Source: Bog-159 sp963818855 | GTDB taxonomy: Bacteria > Acidobacteriota > Terriglobia > Bryobacterales > Bryobacteraceae | DNA: 64,000 bases | Direction of reading: 5' to 3' | Assembly (NCBI GenBank): GCA_963818855.1 | Contig: CAWFUH010000001.1 | Coordinates: 62,001-126,000, forward strand | Shown: one piece after another, positions 7,813 to 16,961 of the stretch | Layout of the letters: the number at the start of each line of letters is the position of its first letter | Position numbering within the stretch: position 1 is the stretch's first letter | Position numbers and translations under genes: made by a program | Notes under the pieces: generated by a model | Told to the model about the DNA's origin: nothing | The model's database searches: none | The model's input: the letters and a program-made list of their open reading frames with translations, nothing else

Positions 7813-10193
7813 GACTTCTTCAAGTACTTATCAAACCAGTTCAACTCCTCCCATAATACATGTTCGATCGACTCGCGGCCGCTATAGCCATGTGACTCCA
7901 GCGGGAGCAGAACCAGCCGTACCGTTCCGCCATTGCCGCGAATTGCCTGATACAGGCGCTCGGATTGGATCGGGAACGTGCCGGTATTGTTGTCCGCCTC
8001 CCCGTGAATCAGCAGGATGGGTGTCTTGATCTTGTCAGCCAGCATGAACGGCGACATTCTCAGGTAGATATCCTGCGCCTCCCAGAACGAGCGGCGCTCG
8101 GTTTGAAAACCAAATGGCGTGAGCGTTCGATTGTATGCCCCGCTCTCGGCCACACCTGCGTGAAACAGATCGGAATGCGCCAGGAGATTGGCTGTCATGA
8201 AAGCACCATAGCTGTGGCCTCCCACGCCCACGCGCTCGCGGTCCGTGACGCCCATCTCGACCGCTTTGTCGATAGCTGCCCGGGCGTCCATAACGATCTG
8301 CTGGACATAGGTATTGTTTACCGTTTCAGGATCGCCGATGACCGGCATAGCGGCATTGTCGAGCACAGCGTAACCATGCAGCAGGAAGAGTAAGTGTAGC
8401 TCCGCGCCGGTGAATTGAGTGAAACGATCGGTGGAGCCGCTGACTTGTCCCGCCGTGCCGGCGTCGTTGTATTCGAGCGGGTAAGCCCATAGCAATGTAG
8501 GCAGGCGCGTGCCTTCCTGATAATTTGGCGGTAAGTACAAAGTAAACGATAATGGTACGCCGTCCTCGCGCTTGTAACTTACAATTTGCTTGCGGATGCC
8601 GGTCACCTGGGGTGTGGGATCGGGTATCTTCGTGAGCGGCGTCACCGATTCGCCGGCGCGGATATAATAGTTCGGGAACTCGGCCGGGCCTTCCCGCCTG
8701 GTCAACAGGCGCGTGCCGTTGTCATCCAATACGGCGACTACGGTTTCGTAGCTGCCCTTGCCGGACTGAAACACGCGCTCGGATTTCTGGGTGGCCAGGT
8801 TATAGCGGTCGAGAAAGGGATGATCGCCTGACGGGCTGGCGCCCGCTGCCCTCAGAAAGATGTCGTCGCCGTGCTGCAGAATGGCTTCCTGCCCATTCGG
8901 TAAGGTGTGCATCACGGGACTGCCTGGCTCATGATAGCGGTCCTGCACGTTACGGCTGAAGATCACGCGACCCTCGGCATTGGGCGTGTTCCAAGCGATC
9001 TGGATAGTGCGCGCCCAGCGCTTATCGCGGTCGTAGTCGGTGACCAGCGCCTGGGGAGTTTGGGCGAGGGGCTCCAGGCTCACGAAGCGCTCCACGGTTT
9101 CGAATACCTCGCGCGGCTGCGATTGAAATGGCGCAGCCAGAGTCAGGATGCGGTCGCGATGCGGAACTTTTTCCTTTGGATTGCCGCCGTCCATGGCTTC
9201 CGCCCAAACCAGCGAGGCCGGCTCGTCGGGACGCCATTCGTAATCGCGCGGTCCGGTCCGCACGCCTTGCGTTGGAATCCGGTCGGCCAGCGGGAGGTCG
9301 GCCACTTGGTATAGTTTCTTGCCGGCACGGTCCCATACTTCCACCGACTCCGGAAAGAGATACACCGGATGCAGGTACGAATAGGGCCGGTGCACGCACG
9401 AAACCAACAGGTCACGGCCATCGGGCGATGGCTCCGCTGTTTCGAAAACGGCAGGCTTTCCGACTGGCGCAATCTTCCCCGAGGACGCGTCGATATATGC
9501 GAGTTGCGCAGTCGCGTAGTAATCGAAAAGATCCTCGTCGCGGGGTGTGTTGAGCATGTCTTCGTAAGTCACTACCGGGCCGGATCGGCCGGAGCTCTCC
9601 TGCACGTGGGGACCGCCGGGCGCCGCCGGCTCGGCGGGCGGATCGCCGCGATGATCGGGAATCGTGCGCAGCAGTAACGTACGGTTGTCGGCGAGCCAAA
9701 CAATCGGCTGGCCCATCACGGCATTCAAGCGCACGGCGTCGATCCGCTGCGTGTGGCCCGTAGCGGTGTCCCCGATCCACAGGTCAATCGAGTCAGGCGT
9801 GGTGTTGGTGAAGGCGAACTGCCGGCCATCCGGACTCCAGACCGGCGCGCTGAGCTTGGCGGAGGGCGGCACGGCGACGCGAATATCAGATGCGTCCGCA
9901 AGGCGCTTGATGATGTACGTAGCGCTATGGAACGGCAGATGCGGCCCGTTGGTATGGATATCGATGCGCAGGCCGGCGAGGCGCAGCATGGGTTGCGCCA
10001 CCTCGGCGATGGGCGGGTAGCGCAGCGGCTGCATCAGAATGGCGTAGTCGCGCGACGGGTTGACCGAGATCAGGGGGGCGGGCGGGGTATTCAAAACGTC
10101 CAGGATTTCGCGAGGCGGTTTTTGGTAGGTCAGTTCGGCCGGCCACACGAGCGCGGCGGCTAGCAGGAGTACGGAGGCGATACGGGTTTGCAT
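7809..10193 (-). CDS. S9 family prolyl oligopeptidase-type peptidase (acylaminoacyl/glutamyl peptidase-like)
   Basis: 794 residues with a signal peptide (IASVLLLAAALVWP). Residues about 90-520 form a WD40-like beta-propeller (SPDGRQFAFTNT, PSPDGRDLLVSCV). The alpha/beta-hydrolase domain follows, with GVGGHSYGAFM as the nucleophile elbow (Ser661), HGEADNN (Asp734) and ESHGYSG (His768), the S9 triad in its expected order. The YKREDGVPLSFTLYLPPNY block at its start is typical of the family. The likely role is periplasmic cleavage of short peptides. The downstream gene starts inside its stop codon. Upstream lies repeat A, about 37 bases before the start. Length and architecture are complete; exact substrate specificity is not determined. 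Confidence 0.88.
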   Translation of the reverse strand: MQTRIASVLLLAAALVWPAELTYQKPPREILDVLNTPPAPLISVNPSRDYAILMQPLRYPPIAEVAQPMLRLAGLRIDIHTNGPHLPFHSATYIIKRLADASDIRVAVPPSAKLSAPVWSPDGRQFAFTNTTPDSIDLWIGDTATGHTQRIDAVRLNAVMGQPIVWLADNRTLLLRTIPDHRGDPPAEPAAPGGPHVQESSGRSGPVVTYEDMLNTPRDEDLFDYYATAQLAYIDASSGKIAPVGKPAVFETAEPSPDGRDLLVSCVHRPYSYLHPVYLFPESVEVWDRAGKKLYQVADLPLADRIPTQGVRTGPRDYEWRPDEPASLVWAEAMDGGNPKEKVPHRDRILTLAAPFQSQPREVFETVERFVSLEPLAQTPQALVTDYDRDKRWARTIQIAWNTPNAEGRVIFSRNVQDRYHEPGSPVMHTLPNGQEAILQHGDDIFLRAAGASPSGDHPFLDRYNLATQKSERVFQSGKGSYETVVAVLDDNGTRLLTRREGPAEFPNYYIRAGESVTPLTKIPDPTPQVTGIRKQIVSYKREDGVPLSFTLYLPPNYQEGTRLPTLLWAYPLEYNDAGTAGQVSGSTDRFTQFTGAELHLLFLLHGYAVLDNAAMPVIGDPETVNNTYVQQIVMDARAAIDKAVEMGVTDRERVGVGGHSYGAFMTANLLAHSDLFHAGVAESGAYNRTLTPFGFQTERRSFWEAQDIYLRMSPFMLADKIKTPILLIHGEADNNTGTFPIQSERLYQAIRGNGGTVRLVLLPLESHGYSGRESIEHVLWEELNWFDKYLKKS

Positions 10194-10230
10194 ATCCTGC
10201 CATTCTACGACGGGTGGGGGGGAAGAAGAG

Positions 10231-10271
10231 CGGGTTCTGGAGAACCCGCGCAGGCCTGGAGGCCTGCCCCA
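10231..10271. repeat. Dispersed double-hairpin repeat, family A
   Basis: Two adjacent hairpins: CGGGTTCTGGAGAACCCG followed by CAGGCCTGGAGGCCTG and CCCCA. It lies between the pncA stop (10273) and the S9 peptidase start (10193). Both hairpins have the CTGGAG centre typical of family A in this window. Confidence 0.8.
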
Positions 10272-10272
10272 C

Positions 10273-10851
10273 TTAGCTCGTGACTGCGGCGGCGGTGGTT
10301 AAGGTGCCGCCATGCGACACGAATTCATCGATCGTGCTTGCACCGTCGGCGGGACTCACGGCCGCGATGGCATCAGTGACCAGGACCACGGGCTTGCCGG
10401 TGGCCAGCAGACCTGCCATCGCGCAACGGACACAATAATCGGTAGCGACACCGTATACGACGTAGCGGCCGGCTTGGAGACGGTCGAGGAGGGCCCGGAA
10501 GTTCGGATTGGTGAAGACATCGAGGGCCTGCTTTTCGACGACGATCTGCGCGGCCAGTGCGATGGAGGCGCCGGGTTCGAAGCCCAGCGTGCGGCGCTCC
10601 GGCAGCAGCGTCTCAGGGGCCTTGATCTGTCCTGCCGTGCCGGCAACGCAGTGAGGCGGCCACTGGCGGAATTCCGGATCGTCTTCGGCGTGGGCATCGG
10701 TGGTGGAGACCAACGGAATACCTTGCGCAGCGGCGAAGTGGTTCAAGCGGGCTATGGCCGGCAACACCTGTTCCGCGCCGGGCACGTACAACGCGCCGGC
10801 GGGAAACATGAAGTCGATTTGGGTGTCCACGTCCACGAACACGGTGTTCAT
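10273..10851 (-). CDS. pncA: Nicotinamidase (isochorismatase-like cysteine hydrolase)
   Basis: 192 residues, close to the bacterial PncA norm. It hydrolyses nicotinamide to nicotinate plus ammonia in NAD salvage. The triad is visible: Asp9 in VDTQIDF, Lys107 in VVEKQALDVF and Cys140 in GVATDYCVRCA. Asp52 and His54 (TTDAHAEDDPEF) fit the metal-binding D-x-H pair. The cis-peptide-like GVATDYCV motif is typical. Its ATG lies within the stop of the upstream nicotinate phosphoribosyltransferase gene (ATGA overlap), so the two consecutive steps of the Preiss-Handler entry are translated together. Confidence 0.93.
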   Translation of the reverse strand: MNTVFVDVDTQIDFMFPAGALYVPGAEQVLPAIARLNHFAAAQGIPLVSTTDAHAEDDPEFRQWPPHCVAGTAGQIKAPETLLPERRTLGFEPGASIALAAQIVVEKQALDVFTNPNFRALLDRLQAGRYVVYGVATDYCVRCAMAGLLATGKPVVLVTDAIAAVSPADGASTIDEFVSHGGTLTTAAAVTS

Positions 10852-12161
10852 ACGATGTTACCCCGGGTGCGCTCGATAAGGGCGGCCAGATCTTTGCTGT
10901 GCCGGATGGGCCACGGCTCGGCGGGATCGAGGCTATGCAGCGCGGCGGGTAACTTGGCGAGCGAATCAGCCCTGCGCGCACGCGCCGCGTTCAAGTCCGG
11001 CAAAGGTTCGACCAGTTTTCCGTCCAGCAGGACGGGACGCAGCATGGCTTGCCCGTTGCTGCACTCGCCGGAACGCGCCAGAATATCGTGATCCGCGAAA
11101 CGGAAGAGCTGCTTGGCGCCGGGCAAGGTAGTTTTATCCTGGCTCAATTTCGCGGTGAAGCGCTTTATGCCGCAACCGACGTCGAGTTCCACGAGTTTGT
11201 ATATTGTGCCCATGGCGGGGGCGTCGGCGGAGGTGGCCAGTTGCGTGCCGACGCCGAAGGAGTCCACCGGCGCCCCGGAGGAAACCAGGTTGCGTATGGC
11301 ATACTCGTCGAGATCGCCGCTGAGCATGATCTTGGCGTCCGTCAATCCGGCTTCATCGAGGACGGCACGGGCTTCGCGCGAGAGGCGGTCGAAATCGCCG
11401 CTATCGAGCCGGACGCCCCACAACGGCGGGCCGATAGCGGCTACCTTCCTGACCCCGGCGATGGTGTCGTAGGTGTCCACGAGTTGCACGGTAGAGGGAC
11501 CCAGAATTTGTTGCAGTTTGCGAAATGCTTCGTTCTCGCCGCAGAACGAAAGCACCCACGAATGCGCCGCGGTGCCGTAGACGGGCACGCCGTAGCGCAG
11601 ACCGGCAAGGGCGTTGCTGGTGCCTATGCAACCGCCGATATAGGCCGCGCGGCCAGCCAGTACGCCGGCTTCCGGAGTATGGGCGCGGCGCGTGCCGAAC
11701 TCGACGACCGAGCGTCCGGAGGCGGCATCCACCATACGGGCGGCCTTGCTGGCGATCAGCGTCTGAAAGGTGAGCGTGGAGAGCAGATACGTCTCCGGGA
11801 TCTGCGCTTCGATGATCGGCGCGCGCACAATCATCATGGGCTCGCCGGTGAACAGCGGGGTGCCTTCGGGCACGGCAAAAACGTCACCGGTGAAGCGGAA
11901 TCCGCGCAGGTAATCGAAGAAGCCGGCAGAGGCATTCGCGAAGGCCGGCAAGCCGCGCAGGTAATCGATTTCTTCGGTGGTGAAGCTGAGATTCAGGAGG
12001 TAATCGATGGCTTGCGGGAGGCCGGCGGCGATCACGTAATTGCGATGCGCGGGCAGCCGGCGGATGGTCAACTCGAAGGTCGCCTTCTGGCGGGCCTTGC
12101 CGGCTTCGTAGTAGCCGGCGGCCATGGTCAGTTCGTATAGGTCGGTTAGAAGACCATTCAT
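10848..12161 (-). CDS. pncB: Nicotinate phosphoribosyltransferase
   Basis: 437 residues. It converts nicotinate and PRPP to nicotinate mononucleotide, the step after PncA. The start GLLTDLYELTMAAGYYEAGK is the classic NAPRTase opening. Later motifs include VEFGTRRAHTPEAGV (with the His-containing loop phosphorylated in this family), GTSNALAGLRYGVPVYGT and VRLDSGDFDRLS for phosphate and ribose binding. The C-terminal region is shorter than in some homologues. It is first of a two-gene operon with pncA; repeat B lies 26 bases upstream of its start and separates it from the Gld-like operon. Confidence 0.93.
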   Translation of the reverse strand: MNGLLTDLYELTMAAGYYEAGKARQKATFELTIRRLPAHRNYVIAAGLPQAIDYLLNLSFTTEEIDYLRGLPAFANASAGFFDYLRGFRFTGDVFAVPEGTPLFTGEPMMIVRAPIIEAQIPETYLLSTLTFQTLIASKAARMVDAASGRSVVEFGTRRAHTPEAGVLAGRAAYIGGCIGTSNALAGLRYGVPVYGTAAHSWVLSFCGENEAFRKLQQILGPSTVQLVDTYDTIAGVRKVAAIGPPLWGVRLDSGDFDRLSREARAVLDEAGLTDAKIMLSGDLDEYAIRNLVSSGAPVDSFGVGTQLATSADAPAMGTIYKLVELDVGCGIKRFTAKLSQDKTTLPGAKQLFRFADHDILARSGECSNGQAMLRPVLLDGKLVEPLPDLNAARARRADSLAKLPAALHSLDPAEPWPIRHSKDLAALIERTRGNIV

Positions 12162-12186
12162 TGTGGGGCAGTGCCTATGGTGGCCC

Positions 12187-12227
12187 AGCGGGGCTCAAGC
12201 CCCGCGTCGGCTAAAGCCCGCCCTCCA
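12187..12227. repeat. Dispersed double-hairpin repeat, family B
   Basis: GCGGGGCTCAAGCCCCGC hairpin followed by the CGGCTAAAGCCCGCCCTCCA tail, in which GGCTAAAGCC is itself a small hairpin. It abuts the stop codon of the DUF4340 gene (12228). Confidence 0.8.
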
Positions 12228-13550
12228 TTACTTTTTCTTGGGCGGCTGGAATTCCTTGACTCCGTTGGCGGCCTTCTGCAGGTCTTCCACCGCTTTGCTG
12301 TCTAATTGATAGATGCTGGGCTCGTTCTCACGCTTCGCGAAATAATTGTCACCTTGCTTGGTAATGGAAACTTTCTCCACTCGCTTGCCGTTGTTGGAAC
12401 TCACAGTGATGTCCAGCACGGGCGTGCCGCCGCCGGTATCGACGAACTTCGCCGCGGTCAGATCGCGCAGTTTATCCACCACGCTCTGCACCGAAGATGG
12501 GTCCATCTGCTTCGCGCCGCTCATCCACTTATCGCCGCTCTTTTCGAAAGCCGCTTTGCCGATTTCGATCTTGTTGGGGTCGGTCCAGCCGAAATCGAAC
12601 AGCTTCTTATTGCGGAAATCGTCAACCTTCTTGGCGAGGCCGTCGCCCAGGTCGGCGGTCACCTTATATATACCGTCAACCGCGCTACTCTTAGCGTAGT
12701 AATTCTTGTCTTTGTCTTTGCGGACCTCCAGGGTCTCCGTGCCGCCCGCATCGGTCACGCCGGCGGTGGCCACCTTGGTCCCGGAGGCATATGCGGCGGC
12801 CGCTTTCTTCGAATCTTCATCCGAGATGGTGGCGTCCATCTTGGCGTCTTTCAGTTTGCGGATCAGTTCTTCTACCTGGGAGCCATCCGCGCGCAGCGGT
12901 TTGGGCTTGAGGATCTGCCAGTCATTCTGATTGTTCTTGCCGAATTCGATAGTCTCGCCGCCAGCCGGTTGTAAATCCACGCGCGTCAGCTTATCCTGAT
13001 CGAAAGTCAACAGGCGCTTGTCGCGCAGATCGTTGGGAGTTTTATCGATGCTGGTCTTCACGTAACTGGCGATGGCGTACACCTGCGGACCGCCGGCCAG
13101 CTTGGCATAAGTGCCGCCGCCGGTAGGTTCGTCATCGCCTATCAGCACGTCCTGCGACTTACCGTCGTTCTTGACGACGGTGACATCGAGCGTGGGAGCG
13201 TTCAGGCCATAGGGCGAAAGGTCGGAGGCTTTGTCTTCCACCACCTTATCCGCATTGAGAGTGGCCAGCGCACTGATCAGCGATTTGACGGTATCCTGAT
13301 CGGCGCGCTGCGGTTTGGGCCCGATGATTTGCCATTTACCATCGGCGCCCTTCTGCAGTTCCGTGATATCGCCGCCGGATTTCTTCAGCTTGACTTCCTT
13401 GATTTGATCATCAGGAATGGAGAGAATTTTAGGGGTGGCCTCGGTGGTGGGCTTGGCCGCCTCGGCCTTCTGCTTGCGGTTGGACCAATAGAGCAGTCCA
13501 CCCAAAATCGCAAGCACGGCTACCGCCGCGAGCAGTCCGCGTGGTTTCAT
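12228..13550 (-). CDS. DUF4340 domain-containing protein, last gene of Gld-like ABC operon
   Basis: 440 residues with one N-terminal membrane anchor (GLLAAVAVLAILGGLLYW, residues 4-21) and a large extracytoplasmic region. The region holds repeated DUF4340 units recognisable by WQIIGPKPQRADQDTV and WQILKPKPLRADGSQV, each followed by a LxxL helix, plus DKRLLTFDQDKLTRVDL and NKKLFDFGWTDPNKIEI. It starts one base after the gldG-like stop and is clearly co-transcribed. DUF4340 proteins frequently follow GldG-type subunits and probably form the periplasmic part of the same complex. The function is not known. The Lys-rich C-terminus (QPPKKK) is unremarkable. Confidence 0.85.
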   Translation of the reverse strand: MKPRGLLAAVAVLAILGGLLYWSNRKQKAEAAKPTTEATPKILSIPDDQIKEVKLKKSGGDITELQKGADGKWQIIGPKPQRADQDTVKSLISALATLNADKVVEDKASDLSPYGLNAPTLDVTVVKNDGKSQDVLIGDDEPTGGGTYAKLAGGPQVYAIASYVKTSIDKTPNDLRDKRLLTFDQDKLTRVDLQPAGGETIEFGKNNQNDWQILKPKPLRADGSQVEELIRKLKDAKMDATISDEDSKKAAAAYASGTKVATAGVTDAGGTETLEVRKDKDKNYYAKSSAVDGIYKVTADLGDGLAKKVDDFRNKKLFDFGWTDPNKIEIGKAAFEKSGDKWMSGAKQMDPSSVQSVVDKLRDLTAAKFVDTGGGTPVLDITVSSNNGKRVEKVSITKQGDNYFAKRENEPSIYQLDSKAVEDLQKAANGVKEFQPPKKK

Positions 13551-13551
13551 C

Positions 13552-14988
13552 CTACCTCCTGCGCCACCAGACCATCAGTCCGGCGCCTACCACGCTGAGC
13601 GGAAGCAGCACCACGCTCCACCAGAAGATCATGCTCATGCGATTGCCGCTGATTTCCAGGCGGCGGTCTTCGGGCTGTTTGGGACGGATGGAGATGAGGT
13701 CTTCGTCGGAGGTGAGCCAGTTAATGGTGTTGAGGGCCAGGTCGCGATTGGCAATCTGACGCGAGCCAAGAAAGCCGTTCGCCGCCCATTGCGACGAACC
13801 GAAGACCACGAAGCGGCCCGAGCTACCCGGCTTGCCAGTGTTGTAAGTTCCCGCCACGGCCAGCACCAGCGGCCCCTTAACCCCTTTCTTGGGATCTACG
13901 TGACCACCCTCTATGCCGGATGTAGCGAAGCTATTGTCACTCGTCGCGATCAGTTTGTCGTCTGTTACTTTACTGTTCCCTTCGATCTTCATTGTTCGCG
14001 AGAGCGGGATGGCCGTGGGGATGCCTTCTTTAAAGTCGCGCGTGATGGGCTGCGACTCATAATTGGTCACCATCACGTCTTCCGGGCCGAGGCCAAAGAT
14101 CTGGCCTACGCCGCTAGTGTCGAGCGCCAAATCGTTTTGGGGAGTGACACCCCAGCCGGCCAGCATCTTCACCACTTCGGGATTCTCAATGCCTTCCTCC
14201 TGCCCGATACGCAGCGGCGTATCCAGGAGGAATAGGGCGCTGCCGCCGCCTTCGACGTAGGCCTTGATGGCTTCGGCTTCGGCAGGCGAATAAGCGAACC
14301 TGGGGCCGCCGGAGATGAGCACGCTGCAATCTTTCGGGATTTCGACCTTGGCCGCCTGCACCTGGCCGATCACAGGAGCGGCGCCGGGCGCTGCGGGCGC
14401 CTCCGGCTTACCCAGATTGACCGAGCGCGTCTTGTAATTATTGTGCTCCAGAGCTTCTTTCCAGGTGGAGAAACCGGTATTGCCGGTGTCGTCCAGACCG
14501 TGCTCGCCGCTGCCGGACAGGAAGCAGGCGGTACGCTCGCCGCCCTTCTCGGCACGGATCAGCGCACCGGTAATGTCCTGTTCGTCGAGGCTCTTGGCGT
14601 TTTCGGTGCGTTCCCCGGTGTTCACCACGATAGTGCCCAACTGGCGGACGCCGGCGGCGCGGGCCAACTGCGGCCTCTTCACCGGGTCGACATAATCCAC
14701 CTTGAACTTCGGAGACAGGTCGGAATAGCGGCCTAACACGTCGCGGGCCTGCGGGAACTTATTTGTCTCGTCGAAGTAAGTGACCTTGACATCCTTTTTC
14801 AGACCTTTGACGGCCTTGACAGTCTGGTCGGAAAGGCTGAACTGCTTATTGGCAGTGCCGTCGTAGGATTTGTCGTAGCGGTTGCCGAGGAAGTTAGCCA
14901 CACTCAGTACGGCCAGAATCACCAGGATATAGATGGCGACATAGGCCGAATATTTGGTCTGTCTTGCTTTGATCCAATCCGATTTCAT
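13552..14988 (-). CDS. GldG-like ABC transport auxiliary protein
   Basis: 478 residues. One transmembrane helix near the N-terminus (YILVILAVLSVANFLG, about 20-35) and one near the C-terminus (WWSVVLLPLSVVGAGLMVWW, about 455-474) enclose a periplasmic GldG/IFT52-like domain. Family signatures are TYFDETNKFPQARDVL, DYVDPVKRPQLA and VLISGGPRFAYSPAEAEAI. Its start codon directly abuts the stop of the permease gene. In Bacteroidetes GldG works with GldA and GldF in gliding and secretion; in Acidobacteria the same module occurs without other gliding genes, so export of an unknown substrate is the safer inference. Confidence 0.85.
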   Translation of the reverse strand: MKSDWIKARQTKYSAYVAIYILVILAVLSVANFLGNRYDKSYDGTANKQFSLSDQTVKAVKGLKKDVKVTYFDETNKFPQARDVLGRYSDLSPKFKVDYVDPVKRPQLARAAGVRQLGTIVVNTGERTENAKSLDEQDITGALIRAEKGGERTACFLSGSGEHGLDDTGNTGFSTWKEALEHNNYKTRSVNLGKPEAPAAPGAAPVIGQVQAAKVEIPKDCSVLISGGPRFAYSPAEAEAIKAYVEGGGSALFLLDTPLRIGQEEGIENPEVVKMLAGWGVTPQNDLALDTSGVGQIFGLGPEDVMVTNYESQPITRDFKEGIPTAIPLSRTMKIEGNSKVTDDKLIATSDNSFATSGIEGGHVDPKKGVKGPLVLAVAGTYNTGKPGSSGRFVVFGSSQWAANGFLGSRQIANRDLALNTINWLTSDEDLISIRPKQPEDRRLEISGNRMSMIFWWSVVLLPLSVVGAGLMVWWRRR

Positions 14989-15756
14989 TTATGCCCTCCA
15001 GCGCAGCGACTCCATAGAACGGGACGTGATGAACAAGGCGAAGAATATCATGGAGACGTAGAAAATCACGTCTTTTGAGTCGAGCACGCCTTTAGCGAAC
15101 CCTTCGAAGTGCGTCACAATCGACAGGTAACCCACTACCTGGGCGTAGCCGGTCGAATCGAACGCAGTGAACCAACTGAGGAGCCAAAGCAGCAGGCATA
15201 CAAAGAAAGTGACGCCGCCGGCAATGATCTGGTTCTTGGTGGTGGTGGAAATGAATGCCCCGATAGCCAGCAGCGTGCCGCCCTGCAGGATCAGCCCCAG
15301 GTAGCCGATCAGGATCGGCTTCCAGTCCGGCTTGCCGAAAGCGAAAAGCACGCCGATATTGATGGCGGACATAGCCAGCACACATAAGTAGAGTAAGAGC
15401 GCGCCCAGCCACTTACCCAGGATGATTTCCCAATCGTAGACGGGAGAGGTCATCAGCAGTTCGATGGTGCCGGTCTTCTTCTCTTCGGCAAACAGGCGCA
15501 TGGTAATCATGGGGACGAGGAAGAGCGCCACGGTGCTGGCGAATCCGAGCAGAGGGCGGATCACCTGTTCGTTGACATTCATGGGCATGTTCTGGCCCTG
15601 CATCTGGGCCATGAAGCCGTAGCGCACGAATTCGCGCGTGGCGTTGAAGAAGGCGAAGCCGAAGATCAGCGCGAAAAACGCCATCAGGAGATAGGCGATG
15701 GGCGAGGCGAAGTAACTTTTCAGTTCTTTGCGGCAGATAATCCAAATGTTGGTCAT
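14989..15756 (-). CDS. ABC-2 type permease (GldF-like)
   Basis: 255 residues with about six membrane segments: YLLMAFFALIFGFAFF near residue 20, ASTVALFLVPMITMRLFAEE near 75, and further segments to LITSRSMESLRW. The block TMRLFAEEKKTGTIELLMT is the hallmark of ABC-2 permeases of the GldF/NosY group. It sits 32 bases after the ATPase gene and abuts the GldG-like gene, so the three form one transporter. It would form the membrane channel driven by the ATPase encoded at 15789-16772. Confidence 0.88.
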   Translation of the reverse strand: MTNIWIICRKELKSYFASPIAYLLMAFFALIFGFAFFNATREFVRYGFMAQMQGQNMPMNVNEQVIRPLLGFASTVALFLVPMITMRLFAEEKKTGTIELLMTSPVYDWEIILGKWLGALLLYLCVLAMSAINIGVLFAFGKPDWKPILIGYLGLILQGGTLLAIGAFISTTTKNQIIAGGVTFFVCLLLWLLSWFTAFDSTGYAQVVGYLSIVTHFEGFAKGVLDSKDVIFYVSMIFFALFITSRSMESLRWRA

Positions 15757-15788
15757 GGTTATCGAGTCTCTTTGTAATTGCGCGCCGC

Positions 15789-16772
15789 CTAGACTTGCAC
15801 GGCTTCCGGCTCCTTCGCGGTCTTCTTCTCCGAACCGGTCAGTTGCAGGAAGATGTCTTCCAGGCTGAGGCCGACGGCGCGCAGTTCATTCAAATTCCAG
15901 CCGGCATTGACCACTGCGCGGGCCAGGTCGGCGCGGATGTGACGGCCTTGCAGGCTCTCCACTTCGAAGGCCAGGCGCCCATCGCGGGATTCGCGCGCCA
16001 GCACGCGGCTGACGCCGGCTACCTGTTCCAGGCGCTGCTGGACGGCTGCCGGGTCGAGCGGCCCGTTGGCGGGAGCCACCTCCACCGCCACGGCTTCAGC
16101 GCCGCGCAGGCGGTTGGTGAGGTTCTCCACCGAGTCAACGGCTACCAGTTTGCCCTGATTGATGATGACAACGCGCTGACACGAGTGTTCGACTTCAGGC
16201 AGGATGTGAGTGCTGAGAATGATGGTGTGATCGCCAGCCAGGTGCCGGATCAGTTCGCGCGTTTCGATGATCTGCTTGGGATCGAGACCGGCGGTGGGTT
16301 CGTCGAGCACCAGTACGTCCGGGTTATGAATGATGGCTTGTGCCAGACCCACACGCTGGCGGTAACCTTTCGACAGCTTGCCGATCAGTTTGTTACGTAC
16401 GTCGCCCACCGCGCATCGTTCGGTCACTTCGCCCACGCGGCGGCCGATATCCGCACTACTGATTCCTTTCAGACGGCCAACGAAGGTGAGGTATTCGTGC
16501 ACCTCCATCTCCGGATAAAGCGGAGGCGTTTCGGGCAGGTATCCGATGCGCTTTTTGACTTCATGCGGATTCTCGAGAACATCGAATCCGGCTACCGTCG
16601 CGGTACCGGCAGTGGGTGGCAGGAAGCAAGTGAGCACCCGCATGGTGGTGGTTTTGCCCGCGCCGTTAGGCCCCAGAAAGCCGACGATCTGACCTTTTTC
16701 GACCTCGAAGGAAATATTGTCGACGGCCAGAGTGCGGGCGTATCTCTTGGTCAAGCCCTGAACTTTGATCAT
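15789..16772 (-). CDS. ABC transporter ATP-binding protein (GldA-like)
   Basis: 327 residues from ATG 16772 (MIKVQGLTKRYARTLAVDN). The frame continues to 16826, but ABC ATPases of this group begin at this point. Walker A GPNGAGKT is at 34-41, the signature LSKGYRQRVGLAQA near 133, Walker B VLVLDEPTAGLDP near 156, and the switch ILSTHILPEVE near 189. A C-terminal extension of about 100 residues (NLTNRLRGAEAVAVEV onward, ending SLEDIFLQLTG) matches the regulatory tail of GldA/NatA-type proteins. It is first of a four-gene operon with the permease, GldG-like and DUF4340 genes. Confidence 0.9.
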   Translation of the reverse strand: MIKVQGLTKRYARTLAVDNISFEVEKGQIVGFLGPNGAGKTTTMRVLTCFLPPTAGTATVAGFDVLENPHEVKKRIGYLPETPPLYPEMEVHEYLTFVGRLKGISSADIGRRVGEVTERCAVGDVRNKLIGKLSKGYRQRVGLAQAIIHNPDVLVLDEPTAGLDPKQIIETRELIRHLAGDHTIILSTHILPEVEHSCQRVVIINQGKLVAVDSVENLTNRLRGAEAVAVEVAPANGPLDPAAVQQRLEQVAGVSRVLARESRDGRLAFEVESLQGRHIRADLARAVVNAGWNLNELRAVGLSLEDIFLQLTGSEKKTAKEPEAVQV

Positions 16773-16921
16773 AGTTTTGATTCCAGACAAGGCAAACCTT
16801 GCTTGCCTTTGAAGGACGCGCAACAACCGGAATGGATGAGCGTGTAAGCTTCATTGTAAAAAGCCTGGAGAAGCGTTGTCAAATTGGGTGGACCGGGGCG
16901 TACTGGGAGCGAAGAAGGCCG

Positions 16922-16960
16922 GTGGGGCTTAAATCCCGTGCCGGCTAAAGCCCGCCACCC
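16922..16960. repeat. Dispersed repeat, family B, degenerate copy
   Basis: GTGGGGCTTAAATCCCGTG replaces the usual perfect hairpin, followed by a well-preserved CCGGCTAAAGCCCGCCACC tail. It lies about 150 bases upstream of the Gld-like operon and beside a gene relic. Confidence 0.7.
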
Positions 16961-16961
16961 A

